Positions 8,596 to 18,246 are shown, counted from the stretch's first letter. The stretch is DNA of 64,000 bases from a gamma proteobacterium symbiont of Ctena orbiculata (GCA_003058495.1 QBVC01000019.1:124001-188000); one strand, 5' to 3'. The notes: generated by a model not told the origin, from the letters alone. Made by a program: numbers and translations.

Positions 8596-9516
8596 CTAGC
8601 GCTGTCCGGCCTTGCCGATCATGTCGGCCTTTACCTGCTTGGTCACCGCGGAGAGCTTGCCCAGCGCATCGAAGATCTTCTTGACGTCAAACTGGGTGTC
8701 GTAACGATCGACCTTCTTGCCGCCGTAGCCCCGGATCTTGGCGGGATCGATCTTGGTGTGAATCTCACTGAAGGCTTGACGCAATGTCGCCTTCTGTTCG
8801 GTGGTGAGCCCCTTGTTCATCGCCAGCGGCGGATTGGGTATCGGCTGGGATTTGGCCAAGGGTTTGAACTTGGCGGGATCGATGGCGCCTTTCTTCACCG
8901 CCTTGCCGAAAGAGTTGTAGGAGGCCGCGGCGGCATCCACCTTGCCTTCGGCCAGTGCTGCCAAAGAGGCGGAGTGAGAACCGGCGACTATGACCTTCTT
9001 GAGATCCTTGACCGGATCAACGTCGCCGGCAATCAACATGGCAACGGGAAAGTTGAAGGAAGAGGTGGAGTTTGGGCTGCCGAAGGCCATGCTTTTGCCT
9101 TTCAGATCGGAGATGCTGTTGATGCCGCTGTCCTTGGCTACGAAGATGCCGGAGTAATAGGAGGCATCGCCCTTTTTCACATCAACGGCGAGCAGATCCA
9201 CACCACACTTGTCGTTGGCCTGACCGAAGGTCACGGCGCCGTACCAGGCGATATCGGCCTGGTCGTTGCACATGCCTTCAACGACCGCGGCATAACTCGC
9301 GCCGGCACGCAGATCGAAATGAATACCGTAGTGTTCGGTAATCCCGTTGAACACCGGCGCATAATCGGCGGTGATGTCGTTGGTGCCGGTATCGGCCGGC
9401 ACCATCAATACCCGCAGGGGATTCGCTTTGGATCCATCTGGGAGGTTGGCAGCCAAGGCCGCACCGGATAACATAGCTGCGGCGATGCCCGCAGTTGCAA
9501 GCTTGATCAGTTTCAT
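8596..9516 (-). CDS. phnD: PhnD phosphonate-binding periplasmic protein
   Basis: Captures phosphonates in the periplasm for the PhnCE transporter. The 306-residue protein has a clear Sec signal peptide (MKLIKLATAGIAAAMLSGAALA, with cleavage expected just after it). Family patterns follow: the PADTGTNDITADYAPVF stretch, ADIAWYGAVTFGQA and FGSPNSTSSFNFP, which build the phosphonate pocket in this family. It follows phnF after 30 bases and precedes phnC. Confidence 0.95.
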   Translation of the reverse strand: MKLIKLATAGIAAAMLSGAALAANLPDGSKANPLRVLMVPADTGTNDITADYAPVFNGITEHYGIHFDLRAGASYAAVVEGMCNDQADIAWYGAVTFGQANDKCGVDLLAVDVKKGDASYYSGIFVAKDSGINSISDLKGKSMAFGSPNSTSSFNFPVAMLIAGDVDPVKDLKKVIVAGSHSASLAALAEGKVDAAAASYNSFGKAVKKGAIDPAKFKPLAKSQPIPNPPLAMNKGLTTEQKATLRQAFSEIHTKIDPAKIRGYGGKKVDRYDTQFDVKKIFDALGKLSAVTKQVKADMIGKAGQR

Positions 9517-9546
9517 TACTTTTCCTCGACAGTTAGGTAATGTTGA

Positions 9547-10278
9547 TTAGGGTTTGACGGACAATTGCGTGGCATCGCCTCTAAACCGCGTTACCACATA
9601 CTCAACCGGTTTCTGGCTATCGATCGCCACGTTCACACTTTTGACCCGCAGTACCGGCATATGGCGGGGAACATTCAGCAGTGACGCGTCATCCGATTCG
9701 GGAAGCACGGCACTGATCAGACTCTCACTGCGCTGCAATCTGGTGGCGCAGTATTTTTGCAGAAACGCGTGCAGCGAACCGCCGTGGTAGCTCTCCAGCA
9801 CCTGGGGACAGGCGGTCAGAGGCAGAAAATGGGAGATCACGCAAAAAGGCCTCCCTTCCACCTCCCTGAGGGTTTCCAGGAATATCACTTCACAACCCTC
9901 CGCAAGCTTTAGCCGGGCCGCCACGCCGCCGCTCGCCAGCACAACCTGTTTGCGGATAACCCGGCTGTGCGTGGTTACCCCGAGCGCCTCCAGCGTCTCG
10001 GTAAATCGGGTCTGAGGATTGATCGCATAGTCGATGGCCGGGGCGAGAACATAGACGCCTTTGCCATGGCGTCGTACAACCAAACCTTCAGCCACCAGTT
10101 CGTCAACGGCCCGGCGCAATGTGTGGCGATTGACGTTGAAGCGCTGTGCCAGGTCCGCTTCGGTGGGCAGGACATCGCCCGCTTCATAAAAATTCTGTAT
10201 CTCCTGACGGAGCATCTGGCTGATCTGCCGATAGACCGGCAATGAACCATCGCCGCGTTGTATATGCCGTACAGACAT
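9547..10278 (-). CDS. phnF: PhnF GntR/HutC-family transcriptional regulator
   Basis: Probable regulator of the phn operon, of which it is the first gene. The 243-residue protein has an N-terminal winged-helix GntR domain (EADLAQRFNVNRHTLRRAVD, about residues 40-59, with VVRRHGKGVYV as the wing). A C-terminal UTRA ligand-binding domain of the HutC type ends in VEYVVTRFRGD. A GAGGTGATCT Shine-Dalgarno lies just ahead of the ATG. The effector is unknown from sequence; a phosphonate or related metabolite is the usual suggestion. Confidence 0.9.
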   Translation of the reverse strand: MSVRHIQRGDGSLPVYRQISQMLRQEIQNFYEAGDVLPTEADLAQRFNVNRHTLRRAVDELVAEGLVVRRHGKGVYVLAPAIDYAINPQTRFTETLEALGVTTHSRVIRKQVVLASGGVAARLKLAEGCEVIFLETLREVEGRPFCVISHFLPLTACPQVLESYHGGSLHAFLQKYCATRLQRSESLISAVLPESDDASLLNVPRHMPVLRVKSVNVAIDSQKPVEYVVTRFRGDATQLSVKP

Positions 10279-10287
10279 CTAGATCAC

Positions 10288-10301
10288 CTCGTGGTTACGA
10301 G
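10288..10301 (-). promoter_or_regulatory. Small palindrome over the phnF ribosome-binding site (possible operator)
   Basis: CTCGT-GGTT-ACGAG, a 5-base inverted repeat with a 4-base spacer, lies 10 bases upstream of the phnF start and overlaps its Shine-Dalgarno. GntR-family regulators often bind short palindromes near their own promoters, so this may be an autoregulatory site. It is short and could be chance. Confidence 0.25.
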
Positions 10302-10456
10302 ACGAACACTACGCGCCAAATGTTACAAACCTGTTGTGGATTAAATTACGATTCCGTGAACACCCGCATGCATCTGTGGTAACTGCATACGGGGCTGGAT
10401 GATTAGGGAATAGCCAGCATCAATTCAGAAAAAACAATGAGTTGCATTTACTCAGG

Positions 10457-11023
10457 TCAGCGATTTACTTTTTTTCGAGCGGGGGCCCTCCTCTTCGTCT
10501 GCCTGCCCTGTTTAACCGGCTTCTCCTCCAGCTCCAGCTTCAACTCCAGTTTAACGCCTTTGCGGATAACGGTCGCACTTTCACTGTCGACAGACTCCAC
10601 CTTCCAATCGTTCTTATTCATACCCTGGGAAACACGGTACAGCTCGTTCGTCTCCAGATCGCGAATGATGGCAACCTTGTTTTCCGGCATCATGGCGACA
10701 CCTTCCAACTTCAAACGCAGTGGCTTGCTGGCTGTCCGGCCGGCCGTCTTTGGTTCGGGTTCAGCCGGTGGCAGCCTGCCCTCGACAAACAGCGGCCTTT
10801 GCGTAATCTCGTTATAGGCCTTTATCGATATCGGCACGAACCTGACCCCACCGCCGCGGTTGCCGCTTTCCGCTGATTCAGCCTGATCGGGTGTTTGTTC
10901 AGCCGCAGAAACCGTTGAACTGAAGGGTGACCGCCATTGGTAATAAAGGTTTGCGCACATCGCACCTATCGCCAACAACAGCAGCAGGGTCAGGTTATTG
11001 ATGCTGAACCTCCAGCTACTCAT
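10457..11023 (-). CDS. GspC-like type II secretion inner-membrane protein
   Basis: A 188-residue protein with a short cytoplasmic N-terminus, one membrane segment (about residues 9-27), a low-complexity linker and a periplasmic homology-region-like domain. That domain contains RPLFVEGRLPP, LRLKLEGVAMMPENKVAIIRD and VSQGMNKNDWKVESVD, the pattern found in GspC, where it binds the secretin. No PDZ domain follows, and the tail is Lys/Arg rich. It is last in the gsp cluster and overlaps gspM by 4 bases. Such genes are variously named gspC, gspN or pilP-like, so no symbol is given. Confidence 0.7.
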   Translation of the reverse strand: MSSWRFSINNLTLLLLLAIGAMCANLYYQWRSPFSSTVSAAEQTPDQAESAESGNRGGGVRFVPISIKAYNEITQRPLFVEGRLPPAEPEPKTAGRTASKPLRLKLEGVAMMPENKVAIIRDLETNELYRVSQGMNKNDWKVESVDSESATVIRKGVKLELKLELEEKPVKQGRQTKRRAPARKKVNR

Positions 11024-11616
11024 GAATCACCGCGCTTGATGTAACCGAGCACCAGAAAGTCCAGTTCCAACACTCTTATGGCTTCCGTCGGCTGCTGTTT
11101 GTTCGGCAGCCTCCTGCGCGCAAGATTCCTGCTGCGCAAGGTTATGTTGTCGATGAAGAGATAGGGTTTCTGGGTCTCCAGTTGATGCAGGATCTTTGTC
11201 AGGTTCTCCAGGGTACTCTTCATCCTGACGCGTATGGCAACGCCTTGCAGCATTTCATCCTGCGAGACCTGCACCGTCTGGGTGCTGATGATTTCACCTT
11301 TTCCGGCCGACACAACCTGCTTGATTTTGCGCTGCAGTTCCGCATTGGCCAGGGAGTCGGTGTTGCTTTGCAGATAGCGCAGGTCAGATTTACGGTTCAG
11401 CTTCAGCTTGGTGAATTCCAGCTGGTATCGATCGTCTTGAACGGCGATACGCCGATAGCGTTGAATCTGAAATTGCGTATCCTCGATCTGATCCTCATAT
11501 CTCTTGTTCATGGACCAGACCGGGTAAATCACCAAAATCAACAGCGCAGCCACCAGCAGCAACAGAATGGTCGCGGCCAAGGTACGTGATTGCTTTGGCG
11601 TCAGGGAGGAGAGCAT
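11020..11616 (-). CDS. gspM: GspM type II secretion inner-membrane platform protein
   Basis: A 198-residue bitopic protein with one membrane segment (about residues 11-31), a coiled-coil stretch (MNKRYEDQIEDTQFQIQRY) and a small periplasmic ferredoxin-like domain. This is the PilO/GspM architecture that partners GspL. It begins immediately after gspL ends and overlaps the GspC-like gene by 4 bases. Sequence identity to GspM is weak by eye, so the call leans on domain layout and position. Confidence 0.75.
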   Translation of the reverse strand: MLSSLTPKQSRTLAATILLLLVAALLILVIYPVWSMNKRYEDQIEDTQFQIQRYRRIAVQDDRYQLEFTKLKLNRKSDLRYLQSNTDSLANAELQRKIKQVVSAGKGEIISTQTVQVSQDEMLQGVAIRVRMKSTLENLTKILHQLETQKPYLFIDNITLRSRNLARRRLPNKQQPTEAIRVLELDFLVLGYIKRGDS

Positions 11617-12693
11617 CTAACCCTTACCCTCCTTGTTGCCTACCAGCTCCGCGGATATGTGAAAGCGTTCGGTATTGCTCTTTTTACTCCGGGTAACCGG
11701 CGACCTGAAAGTTACATTTTGAAACAGCTTCGATGTCTCCAGGATCGGAATCAGAGAGGCGGATGATGTCGACTGTCCATGCAGGTGAAGCGAACTATCC
11801 CTGACTTCGAAGTTGCTGACCCAGGTGTCATTCGGTATCAGCAGGGTCAGTTCCAGCAGGATCTCGAGCACCGATACCGAATTTAGTTTTTTCTCTTCCA
11901 GAAAGCTGTTTTCTTCCTTTGCTTTTTTCACCATCTCCCGAAGGGCGGCAACTTGGTTCGCCTTCGACCTGTGCTCATCGAGTTCACTCTCAAGCTGTTT
12001 TGCCAAAACCGATTTTTGCCAGACCGGCAGAACCATGTTTCCAATCAACAAAAGCAGCAGGATTAAAAACAGCATCAGGTTGACCAGGCGGTAGCGTTTC
12101 CGGGGTTTCTCCCGTTTCTCCGGCGGCAGCAGGTTGACCTCGTTTAAATCGGGGTTAATCTCTTCGCAGGGAGAGATGGCGTTGATTCGTACGTTGTTTT
12201 CCTCGAGCTGCTTCAGCGCCAGTGAGATCTTATCGATGGGCGCCAGAATCAGGGTGATGTCCAGGGTACGATTTTGCTTGTCGCGGGCATTGATCACATA
12301 GTCGTAGTAGACCTGGTCAGCGTTGAACGGGGTCTGTCGATCCATCTCGAACGCGAGCACTTCGCGCAGATTCTCTTCCGTCTCCAAGGGTAGCGAGACC
12401 TTCTTGAACAGATACTTTTTGGGCTCCAGGCAGAGCTTGATCGCACTGGCGGAGTTGACCACCCTTCGATGTTCCGCGTCGTTGAAATCAATGATTCGGA
12501 GATAGTTTTCGGCCACCTCCGCGCCGCTCATGCCCTGGTTGACTATGCGCAGCGTCTCGTCCTTGTAGAGCAGTTGTGCGGGCTTGCCGCCACGAAGAAG
12601 CGCACGAACCTTCTCCGGCATCAGCGCAGTGATCTCGCCACTCCACCAAAACCAGATACTCTTCAGCTGATATATCAAGGATTGCCTAGCCAT
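11617..12693 (-). CDS. gspL: GspL type II secretion platform protein
   Basis: A 358-residue protein with an N-terminal actin-like cytoplasmic domain (residues about 1-190). One membrane span follows near 206-226, then a coiled coil (QLESELDEHRSKANQVAALREM) and a C-terminal PilN-like periplasmic domain. GspL recruits the GspE ATPase to the membrane and pairs with GspM. Gene order gspK-L-M is standard for T2SS. Confidence 0.8.
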   Translation of the reverse strand: MARQSLIYQLKSIWFWWSGEITALMPEKVRALLRGGKPAQLLYKDETLRIVNQGMSGAEVAENYLRIIDFNDAEHRRVVNSASAIKLCLEPKKYLFKKVSLPLETEENLREVLAFEMDRQTPFNADQVYYDYVINARDKQNRTLDITLILAPIDKISLALKQLEENNVRINAISPCEEINPDLNEVNLLPPEKREKPRKRYRLVNLMLFLILLLLLIGNMVLPVWQKSVLAKQLESELDEHRSKANQVAALREMVKKAKEENSFLEEKKLNSVSVLEILLELTLLIPNDTWVSNFEVRDSSLHLHGQSTSSASLIPILETSKLFQNVTFRSPVTRSKKSNTERFHISAELVGNKEGKG

Positions 12694-12719
12694 CGAACGA
12701 TTTTAACGGGTTTTTATGT

Positions 12720-13595
12720 TCATAACGAATCATGCCAGGAACGAATCGAATAAGGTGAGTCATCCTGGCTTGTGATGTCGATATCAACCAGCAACCGCGT
12801 CCTTGCCCCCTGCCTGGAAACCGCCTCAACCCTGACGCGATAGACCGCGGCGGAAGCCTCCCCACCGCTTTCATCCAGCTCTGGGTCCTCGCCGTCGATG
12901 GCGTCGTAATCCAGCAGCCCGGAAGGCAAATCATCCGCCTCCAGTTCCCCCTTCAGCAGGGATATCAGCTCATCCGACGCATAGTCATGATCCACCGCAC
13001 CTGTATCGGAGTAGAGGGTGACATAGGGGCGCAGCCTGTCGACTTTGGCTGCATCAAAACCCATCACATAGGCAAGTTCATCGATGCTCGCCAGATCGCG
13101 TCCTGCAGTATCATAGGCGTAGCCGGCGCTTCGATAATCCGGGTCCTCCGCACCGTTGAGGTGGCGTAGATTATCCCCGTCCCGCCAGTCGATCAGCCGA
13201 TAGGCAAGCGCTTCCTGTTGCTGGAAATCATCGGCGATCAGGGCAAACAGATTGATCAGCTGATCCGTTGCCGCCTTGTTGAGATCCAGCAGCCCTGACG
13301 AGTTGCGAATCGAGAGGCTGAGCCTACCCTGGTCGGAATCGATTTGATGGATCCGACCGCTCTTCCAGCGCTGCTCCGGGTCGCTGACCATCAATTCGAT
13401 AATCGCCCGGTTGACGCCGCTCTCCGCCAGCAGCCGTGAGCGCAGCGCATCGATCGCGTTCGTCGTGAGCCTGGTTTCCACTTTCGAGTGAGTGGCGAAA
13501 CTGGCGGCGACGATCGTCAGCAGGGCGACCAGCCACAGCACCAGCACAAGGGCGACCCCCCGCTGGCCACCGGTTCTCCTCCCGGCCAGCATCAT
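12720..13595 (-). CDS. gspK: GspK minor pseudopilin
   Basis: A 291-residue minor pseudopilin with a basic leader (RRTGGQRG) followed by the hydrophobic helix VALVLVLWLVALLTIVAASF. Position 5 after the cleavage glycine is not glutamate, as is usual for GspK, which caps the pseudopilus tip. The large soluble part includes YRLIDWRDGDN, LASIDELAYVMGFD and RVRVEAVS, all typical of GspK. It overlaps gspJ by a few bases. Confidence 0.9.
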   Translation of the reverse strand: MMLAGRRTGGQRGVALVLVLWLVALLTIVAASFATHSKVETRLTTNAIDALRSRLLAESGVNRAIIELMVSDPEQRWKSGRIHQIDSDQGRLSLSIRNSSGLLDLNKAATDQLINLFALIADDFQQQEALAYRLIDWRDGDNLRHLNGAEDPDYRSAGYAYDTAGRDLASIDELAYVMGFDAAKVDRLRPYVTLYSDTGAVDHDYASDELISLLKGELEADDLPSGLLDYDAIDGEDPELDESGGEASAAVYRVRVEAVSRQGARTRLLVDIDITSQDDSPYSIRSWHDSL

Positions 13596-14293
13596 TGCGG
13601 CCTCCGCACTGCCACAGGATAGTCCTGGCGGATGCGGAAAAAGCTTTCCTGGATCCCGCCCTCGTCACCCCCCGAGCGGATTTTCAGGCCGATCAGACCG
13701 GGATAGTGGGCCGAGGTTGTCTCCCAGTTATCGTGCCAGTCTGCCCTTTTCTGGTCCCGCTTGCTGCCGAAGTAAGAAAACTCCACCGCTTCCAAGTCCG
13801 AGATCAGGACCCGGCGGGATCCTTTTTCAGGGAGAGTCAGCGCCGAGGCTTTCGGATCCATGGGGGCAAAATAGAGAACCAGGCTCGATCCCTGTTGCGG
13901 CGTTCTCTCCTCTACCAGAAGATACTCGAACAGACCGCCGGCACTGTATTGTTGTGGGGATTTCGATACGAACTGCAGCTGACGGGACTCGCCCTTGATG
14001 GCCAGAAGACGCTGGTTCTGATCGAGCCATACCAGGGGTACGAGATGCTGAACCATGGATGCCACTCTCTTCTGTATCAGGTGCTCATGCAAAATGGCAT
14101 CGCCATGACTGGTCAGGCTCTCCCAGCCTTTGAGATTGACAAACAGCATGCTGACCGAAGTGGTCATGATGATTGCCAGCAGCAACAGCGCAACCATGAC
14201 CTCCAACAGGGTGAATCCGTTGTCGCGGTTGACCACGGCCACCGCTTTACCGCTTGCCTGCCACCTTGGGGTCGATCGACTAGGGATTCCCAT
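13592..14293 (-). CDS. gspJ: GspJ minor pseudopilin
   Basis: A 233-residue minor pseudopilin from the ATG at 14293, overlapping gspI by 14 bases; a TTG two codons upstream is less likely. A leader with basic residues precedes the prepilin peptidase site G|FTLLEVMVALLLLAIIMTT, including the conserved Glu5. Downstream segments (LVPLVWLDQNQ, SDLEAVEFSYFG, GLIGLKIRSGG) fit GspJ. It forms part of the tip complex with GspI, GspK and GspH. Confidence 0.88.
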   Translation of the reverse strand: MGIPSRSTPRWQASGKAVAVVNRDNGFTLLEVMVALLLLAIIMTTSVSMLFVNLKGWESLTSHGDAILHEHLIQKRVASMVQHLVPLVWLDQNQRLLAIKGESRQLQFVSKSPQQYSAGGLFEYLLVEERTPQQGSSLVLYFAPMDPKASALTLPEKGSRRVLISDLEAVEFSYFGSKRDQKRADWHDNWETTSAHYPGLIGLKIRSGGDEGGIQESFFRIRQDYPVAVRRPQ

Positions 14294-14678
14294 GAACAAG
14301 CCCCATGCGCGTGAACGACACCTCTCTCTCTCCGCCCGGTGCCGGCCATGCTATTGTGATCGTCTCTTCGACGGGTAGCAGCGGTATCGTCAACTGCTTC
14401 TCATCCACCCAGCCGGGACGGGGCTGGCGCAGGTAGTGCCAGCTGAATCCCCCCGCTTCGCTCCCCTGTTCGTTGATGTTGCTGTTCAGTTTATCCGCTG
14501 CCATTTGCTCAAGCCGCGTGTGGGCAATCTGCACGGCCGTCAGATAGTCAGCGGATACCTGGTGGTTGCGCAGGGTCGTGGCGTTGATCCTGAGGATCAC
14601 ACTCATGGTCATGCTGAGAATGACGAACGCCACCAGCACCTCGATCAACGACATGCCTTCAGACTTTGAACGGATCAT
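14280..14678 (-). CDS. gspI: GspI minor pseudopilin
   Basis: A 132-residue minor pseudopilin with the short leader MIRSKSEG and the processed N-terminus MSLIEVLVAFVILSMTMSVI, including Glu5. The helix is followed by VQIAHTRLEQMAADKL, which fits GspI (A-x-x-x-x-E-Q motif), and a small soluble domain. It overlaps both gspH (20 bases) and gspJ. Confidence 0.88.
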   Translation of the reverse strand: MIRSKSEGMSLIEVLVAFVILSMTMSVILRINATTLRNHQVSADYLTAVQIAHTRLEQMAADKLNSNINEQGSEAGGFSWHYLRQPRPGWVDEKQLTIPLLPVEETITIAWPAPGGEREVSFTRMGLVHGNP

Positions 14679-15171
14679 TCGCTTTCAACTCGCCCGGTTC
14701 GACTACCTGGACCCGGCTTGTCAGCCAATCCACGGTGATGGCAAATCGCCGGCCACCGTTATCGAGCATCAACGAGCCGCCACTCGAACTGCCGTCTGGA
14801 AAGAATTTGAAAACCAGGACAGGTTGCTCGTTTGGCGAGTTGCCGCTTTCACCCCGGATAAACTGCAAACCTTCAGGGAGATGCCTGACCTCACCGCTGT
14901 TGACATGATCGCTTTTGTAGGCGTTGTTCGCCAGATCGAACTCTACCTTCGAGGGCAGGCCGGTCAGGATCGCGGTCTGTTGGATGTAGCGAATCTCCTG
15001 TGCCAGATCCCGCGCCGCCGCCTTCAGTTTCAGTGAGGGAAACGCCTTCTCGAACAGCGGCGGGGTCAGCCCGGCGAGGAGGCCCAGCAACAGCAGCACC
15101 AACATCAACTCGATGAGGGTAAATCCCCTTGATGGCGTTGGCCTGAGCCGAGCATTCGCTTTCATTGCCAC
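14659..15171 (-). CDS. gspH: GspH minor pseudopilin
   Basis: A 170-residue pseudopilin with leader ending RG and mature start FTLIELMLVLLLLGLLAGL (Glu5 present). The C-terminal domain contains FKFFPDGSSSGGSLML and RRFAITVDWLTSRVQV, a pattern characteristic of GspH rather than the major pseudopilin GspG. It follows gspF directly; no gspG lies between gspF and gspH, where it would normally be. Confidence 0.85.
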   Translation of the reverse strand: MAMKANARLRPTPSRGFTLIELMLVLLLLGLLAGLTPPLFEKAFPSLKLKAAARDLAQEIRYIQQTAILTGLPSKVEFDLANNAYKSDHVNSGEVRHLPEGLQFIRGESGNSPNEQPVLVFKFFPDGSSSGGSLMLDNGGRRFAITVDWLTSRVQVVEPGELKANDPFKV

Positions 15172-15172
15172 C

Positions 15173-16393
15173 TCACAACGCGACCAGTGAATTCACGCCC
15201 AGGATGGCTACCAGGATCGACATCACCACGCCGGCGATAATCAATCCCAGCACCAGTATCATCACCGGCTCCACCAGGCTCAATGCCCGCTTGATCAGGG
15301 TCTGCGTCTCCTGATCCAGGATCTCGGCGGTCTGCATCAGCATCGGCTCCAACTGTCCCGACTCTTCACCCACCCGTATCATCTGCAGTGCGAAGGGCGG
15401 AAACTGTCCGTGCTCGGTCAGCGGATCGGCAAGCCTTTGACCCGATTTCAGGCGGCTCACGACATGATCCATGCCGTCGGCTATGACATGATTGCTGATG
15501 GTATCCTTGACGATCGCAACCGACTTGAGCAGGGGTACTCCGTTCTCGAGCAGGGTTCCCAGGGTACGGCAGAAACGCGCCGCCTCGACCTGGCTTACGA
15601 TCGGACCGATGATCGGCAGTCCAAGCAATCTTCCATGCCATCGTTTCGCGCTCGTCCGGCGACCCATTTGCCATTTGAAAAAGATGACCAGCAGAAACAC
15701 CGCCAAGGCCAGGACCCATCCGTAATCCTGAAGAAAGCCGGCGATACCCATGGTAATGCGCGTCGACAGCGGCAGGGCCTGCCCCATGTCGCTGAAGAGC
15801 TCGCTGAACTGTGGGATCACATAGGTCATCAGAATCAGAATCGATGAAACCGCGACAAACAGCAGGATCGCCGGATAGATCAATGCCGATATCAGCGAGC
15901 TGCGCACCTCCTTGGCGCGCTCCAGGTGGACCGCCAGGCGTGCCAGGACACTCTCCAGGGCGCCACCGGACTCTCCGGCCCGCACCATCTGTACATAGAA
16001 ATTGTTGAACAGCCCACCCTCTTTGGCCAAGGCATCGGCGAAGGAGTTGCCGCTTTTCAGGCTGTCGCGGATACTGGTGAGGTGTTGGCTGAACAGGGTC
16101 GTCTCACCGGCAATGGTCACCAGGATTGCAAGCGCGCCGTCGAGGGGTTGTCCCGATTTCAGCAGGGTGGAGAGCTCGCGGGTGAAGGAGGCTATCTGGT
16201 CCGCGGAGACCGATTTGCGCTGAAAGCTTCTGCGCGGCAGGTGCTTGCCCTTCTGCCGGTTCTCCTCGATTCGGATCGGCACCTGTCCCTTGAGGTGGAT
16301 CTGGTTGACCGCATGGTCCCGGCTGACCGCCTGCAGCTCCCCTTCGACCACCTCGCCATCCGCACCCACAGCCTTGTAGAGGAACGAGGCCAT
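15173..16393 (-). CDS. gspF: GspF type II secretion inner-membrane protein
   Basis: Polytopic platform protein that couples the GspE ATPase to pseudopilus assembly. The 406-residue sequence shows two T2SSF domains: the first around residues 70-195 (SFTRELSTLLKSGQPLDGAL), the second around 270-395 (FCRTLGTLLENGVPLLKSV). Three hydrophobic spans lie near 170-190, 220-240 and 375-400. It sits 104 bases after gspE. Confidence 0.95.
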   Translation of the reverse strand: MASFLYKAVGADGEVVEGELQAVSRDHAVNQIHLKGQVPIRIEENRQKGKHLPRRSFQRKSVSADQIASFTRELSTLLKSGQPLDGALAILVTIAGETTLFSQHLTSIRDSLKSGNSFADALAKEGGLFNNFYVQMVRAGESGGALESVLARLAVHLERAKEVRSSLISALIYPAILLFVAVSSILILMTYVIPQFSELFSDMGQALPLSTRITMGIAGFLQDYGWVLALAVFLLVIFFKWQMGRRTSAKRWHGRLLGLPIIGPIVSQVEAARFCRTLGTLLENGVPLLKSVAIVKDTISNHVIADGMDHVVSRLKSGQRLADPLTEHGQFPPFALQMIRVGEESGQLEPMLMQTAEILDQETQTLIKRALSLVEPVMILVLGLIIAGVVMSILVAILGVNSLVAL

Positions 16394-16497
16394 GCCTAAC
16401 CCGCACCTCTCATACTCGTCTTATCTCGAGATGAAGTCACCTGTTTGCTATTCATGATTTATCCTGTCAGTAGGGTCCGCCCGGTGAGGAATGCGGC

Positions 16498-18246
16498 CTA
16501 GCTCTCCTGGGTGACTCGCAGCACTTCTTCAAGGGTGGTGATACCCCGCATCACCTTTTGCAGGCCATCCTCATACATCGACTTCGCACCCTCGCTCTTT
16601 GCACACGCGGCCAATGCATTCTTGTCCTTGCCCTGCAGGATCAGCGAGCGCAGACCCTCGGAGAGCTCGATCATCTCGATAATGGCGCTGCGGCCGCGAT
16701 AGCCGCTGCCGCTGCAGTGTTCGCAGCCTACGGCTTTAAACAGGGTCGCAGGGCCGGGAAACGGATCGAACCGGGCCGCTATCTCCGGCGGTGGATGGTA
16801 GGGCGCCTTGCACTCGGGGCAGAGATTCCTCACCAGGCGCTGGGCGACCACCGCGTTCACCGTCGAGGTAAGGAGGAATGCCTCTATGCCCATGTCAAGA
16901 AAACGGGTGATGCTGCCCGCGGCATCGTTGGTGTGGAGCGAAGAGAGCACCAGGTGGCCGGTGAGCGCCGACTGCACTGCGATCTGCGCGGTCTCCTGAT
17001 CACGAATCTCGCCAATCATGATGATGTCCGGATCCTGTCTCACGATGGAACGCAGCGCAGAACCGAAATCGAGCCCGATGTTCGGCTTGACCTGAATCTG
17101 ATTGACCCCTTCGATGTTGTACTCCACCGGATCCTCGACGGTAAGTATCTTGTGCTCCGGCCGATTGAGGTAGTTGAGTGCGGCGTAGAGGGAGGTTGTC
17201 TTACCGCTGCCGGTGGGTCCGGTCACCACCACGATACCGTGGGGACGGTCGAGTATCTGCAACAGCCGCGCCTCGATGGTGCGGTCAAAACCGAGGCTGG
17301 CAAAATCGAGATTGACGTGATCCCGCTGCAGCAATCTGAGCACCATGCTCTCGCCGTGCAGGGTCGGCACCGTGGAGACACGCATATCGAGGGTGGATCC
17401 GTGCACCCTGACCTTGAAGCGGCCATCCTGGGGCAGCCGGCGCTCCGCGATGTTGAGGTTTGCCATGATCTTGATGCGTGAGATCAGCGCCGGGGCGAGA
17501 TTGGCCGTGGGTGTCTCGGTTTCACGCAACAGTCCGTCGACCCGGTAGCGAACCTTCAGGCTGTTCTCGAAAGGCTCGATATGGATATCCGATGCCTTGG
17601 TGCCGACCGCCCGCTGGATGATCTGGTTGACCATCTTGATGACGGGTGCCTCACTGGCCAGCTCCTTGAGCTGCTCCACATCGTCGAGCAGCAGCTGATG
17701 TTCCATGCCGGCGCCATCTTCACCCTCCTCCTTCATCAGATCGCTGAACAGGGCCTGGATCACCTCGTCGATCTCGGAGGCGATACCGACCGCCAGCCTG
17801 ATCTGCTTGCCGCTGATCAGCTCCAGGGCATCGATGACGTAGCGATCGGTGGGATCGACCATGATCGCCACCAGGTGATCCTCCTGCTCCTCGTAAACCA
17901 CCAGGCGGTGCTGTTTGAGGAAATTGGTGGAGATGTTCTCGCTGATGTGCGAAAGGTCGGGATAGGCCTTTTGTTCGATGACCGGGACCTTGCAGAGGGT
18001 GGCCAGGCTGGCGGCAAGATCCCGGTCCGAGATCAACCCCAGCTGTAACAGAATGGTGCCGATGGACTGGTCGCTCTGCTGGGTCTCCTTGAGCCGCACC
18101 GCGCGTTCGGCATCGACGGCACCGAGCCGCCCTCCCTCCACCAGCGAGACACAGAGTGGATACTCGCCGTAGCTGAGTGCGCCTGCAGCCTCCTCGGGAG
18201 AGGGATTCTCCCTGGGTATCTGGCTAATCTCCTGTCTCACACGCAT
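16498..18246 (-). CDS. gspE: GspE type II secretion ATPase
   Basis: Cytoplasmic hexameric ATPase powering the type II secretion pseudopilus. The 582-residue protein has an N-terminal MshEN-like domain (to about 165) and Walker A GPTGSGKTTS. It also has the Asp box and Walker B region (LTVEDPVEY, IIMIGEIRDQETA), the His box LVLSSLHTNDAA and a CPEC/CEHC zinc module near 480-520. The closely related PilB differs in the N-domain; the surrounding gsp genes favour GspE. Confidence 0.95.
   Translation of the reverse strand: MRVRQEISQIPRENPSPEEAAGALSYGEYPLCVSLVEGGRLGAVDAERAVRLKETQQSDQSIGTILLQLGLISDRDLAASLATLCKVPVIEQKAYPDLSHISENISTNFLKQHRLVVYEEQEDHLVAIMVDPTDRYVIDALELISGKQIRLAVGIASEIDEVIQALFSDLMKEEGEDGAGMEHQLLLDDVEQLKELASEAPVIKMVNQIIQRAVGTKASDIHIEPFENSLKVRYRVDGLLRETETPTANLAPALISRIKIMANLNIAERRLPQDGRFKVRVHGSTLDMRVSTVPTLHGESMVLRLLQRDHVNLDFASLGFDRTIEARLLQILDRPHGIVVVTGPTGSGKTTSLYAALNYLNRPEHKILTVEDPVEYNIEGVNQIQVKPNIGLDFGSALRSIVRQDPDIIMIGEIRDQETAQIAVQSALTGHLVLSSLHTNDAAGSITRFLDMGIEAFLLTSTVNAVVAQRLVRNLCPECKAPYHPPPEIAARFDPFPGPATLFKAVGCEHCSGSGYRGRSAIIEMIELSEGLRSLILQGKDKNALAACAKSEGAKSMYEDGLQKVMRGITTLEEVLRVTQES

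Noticed and set aside
10321-10338. Pho-box-like TGTTACAAACCTGTTGT with 11-base period upstream of phnF
   Set aside because: It matches only about 11 of 18 consensus positions and points away from the phn operon (plus strand), so it is not called as a PhoB site.
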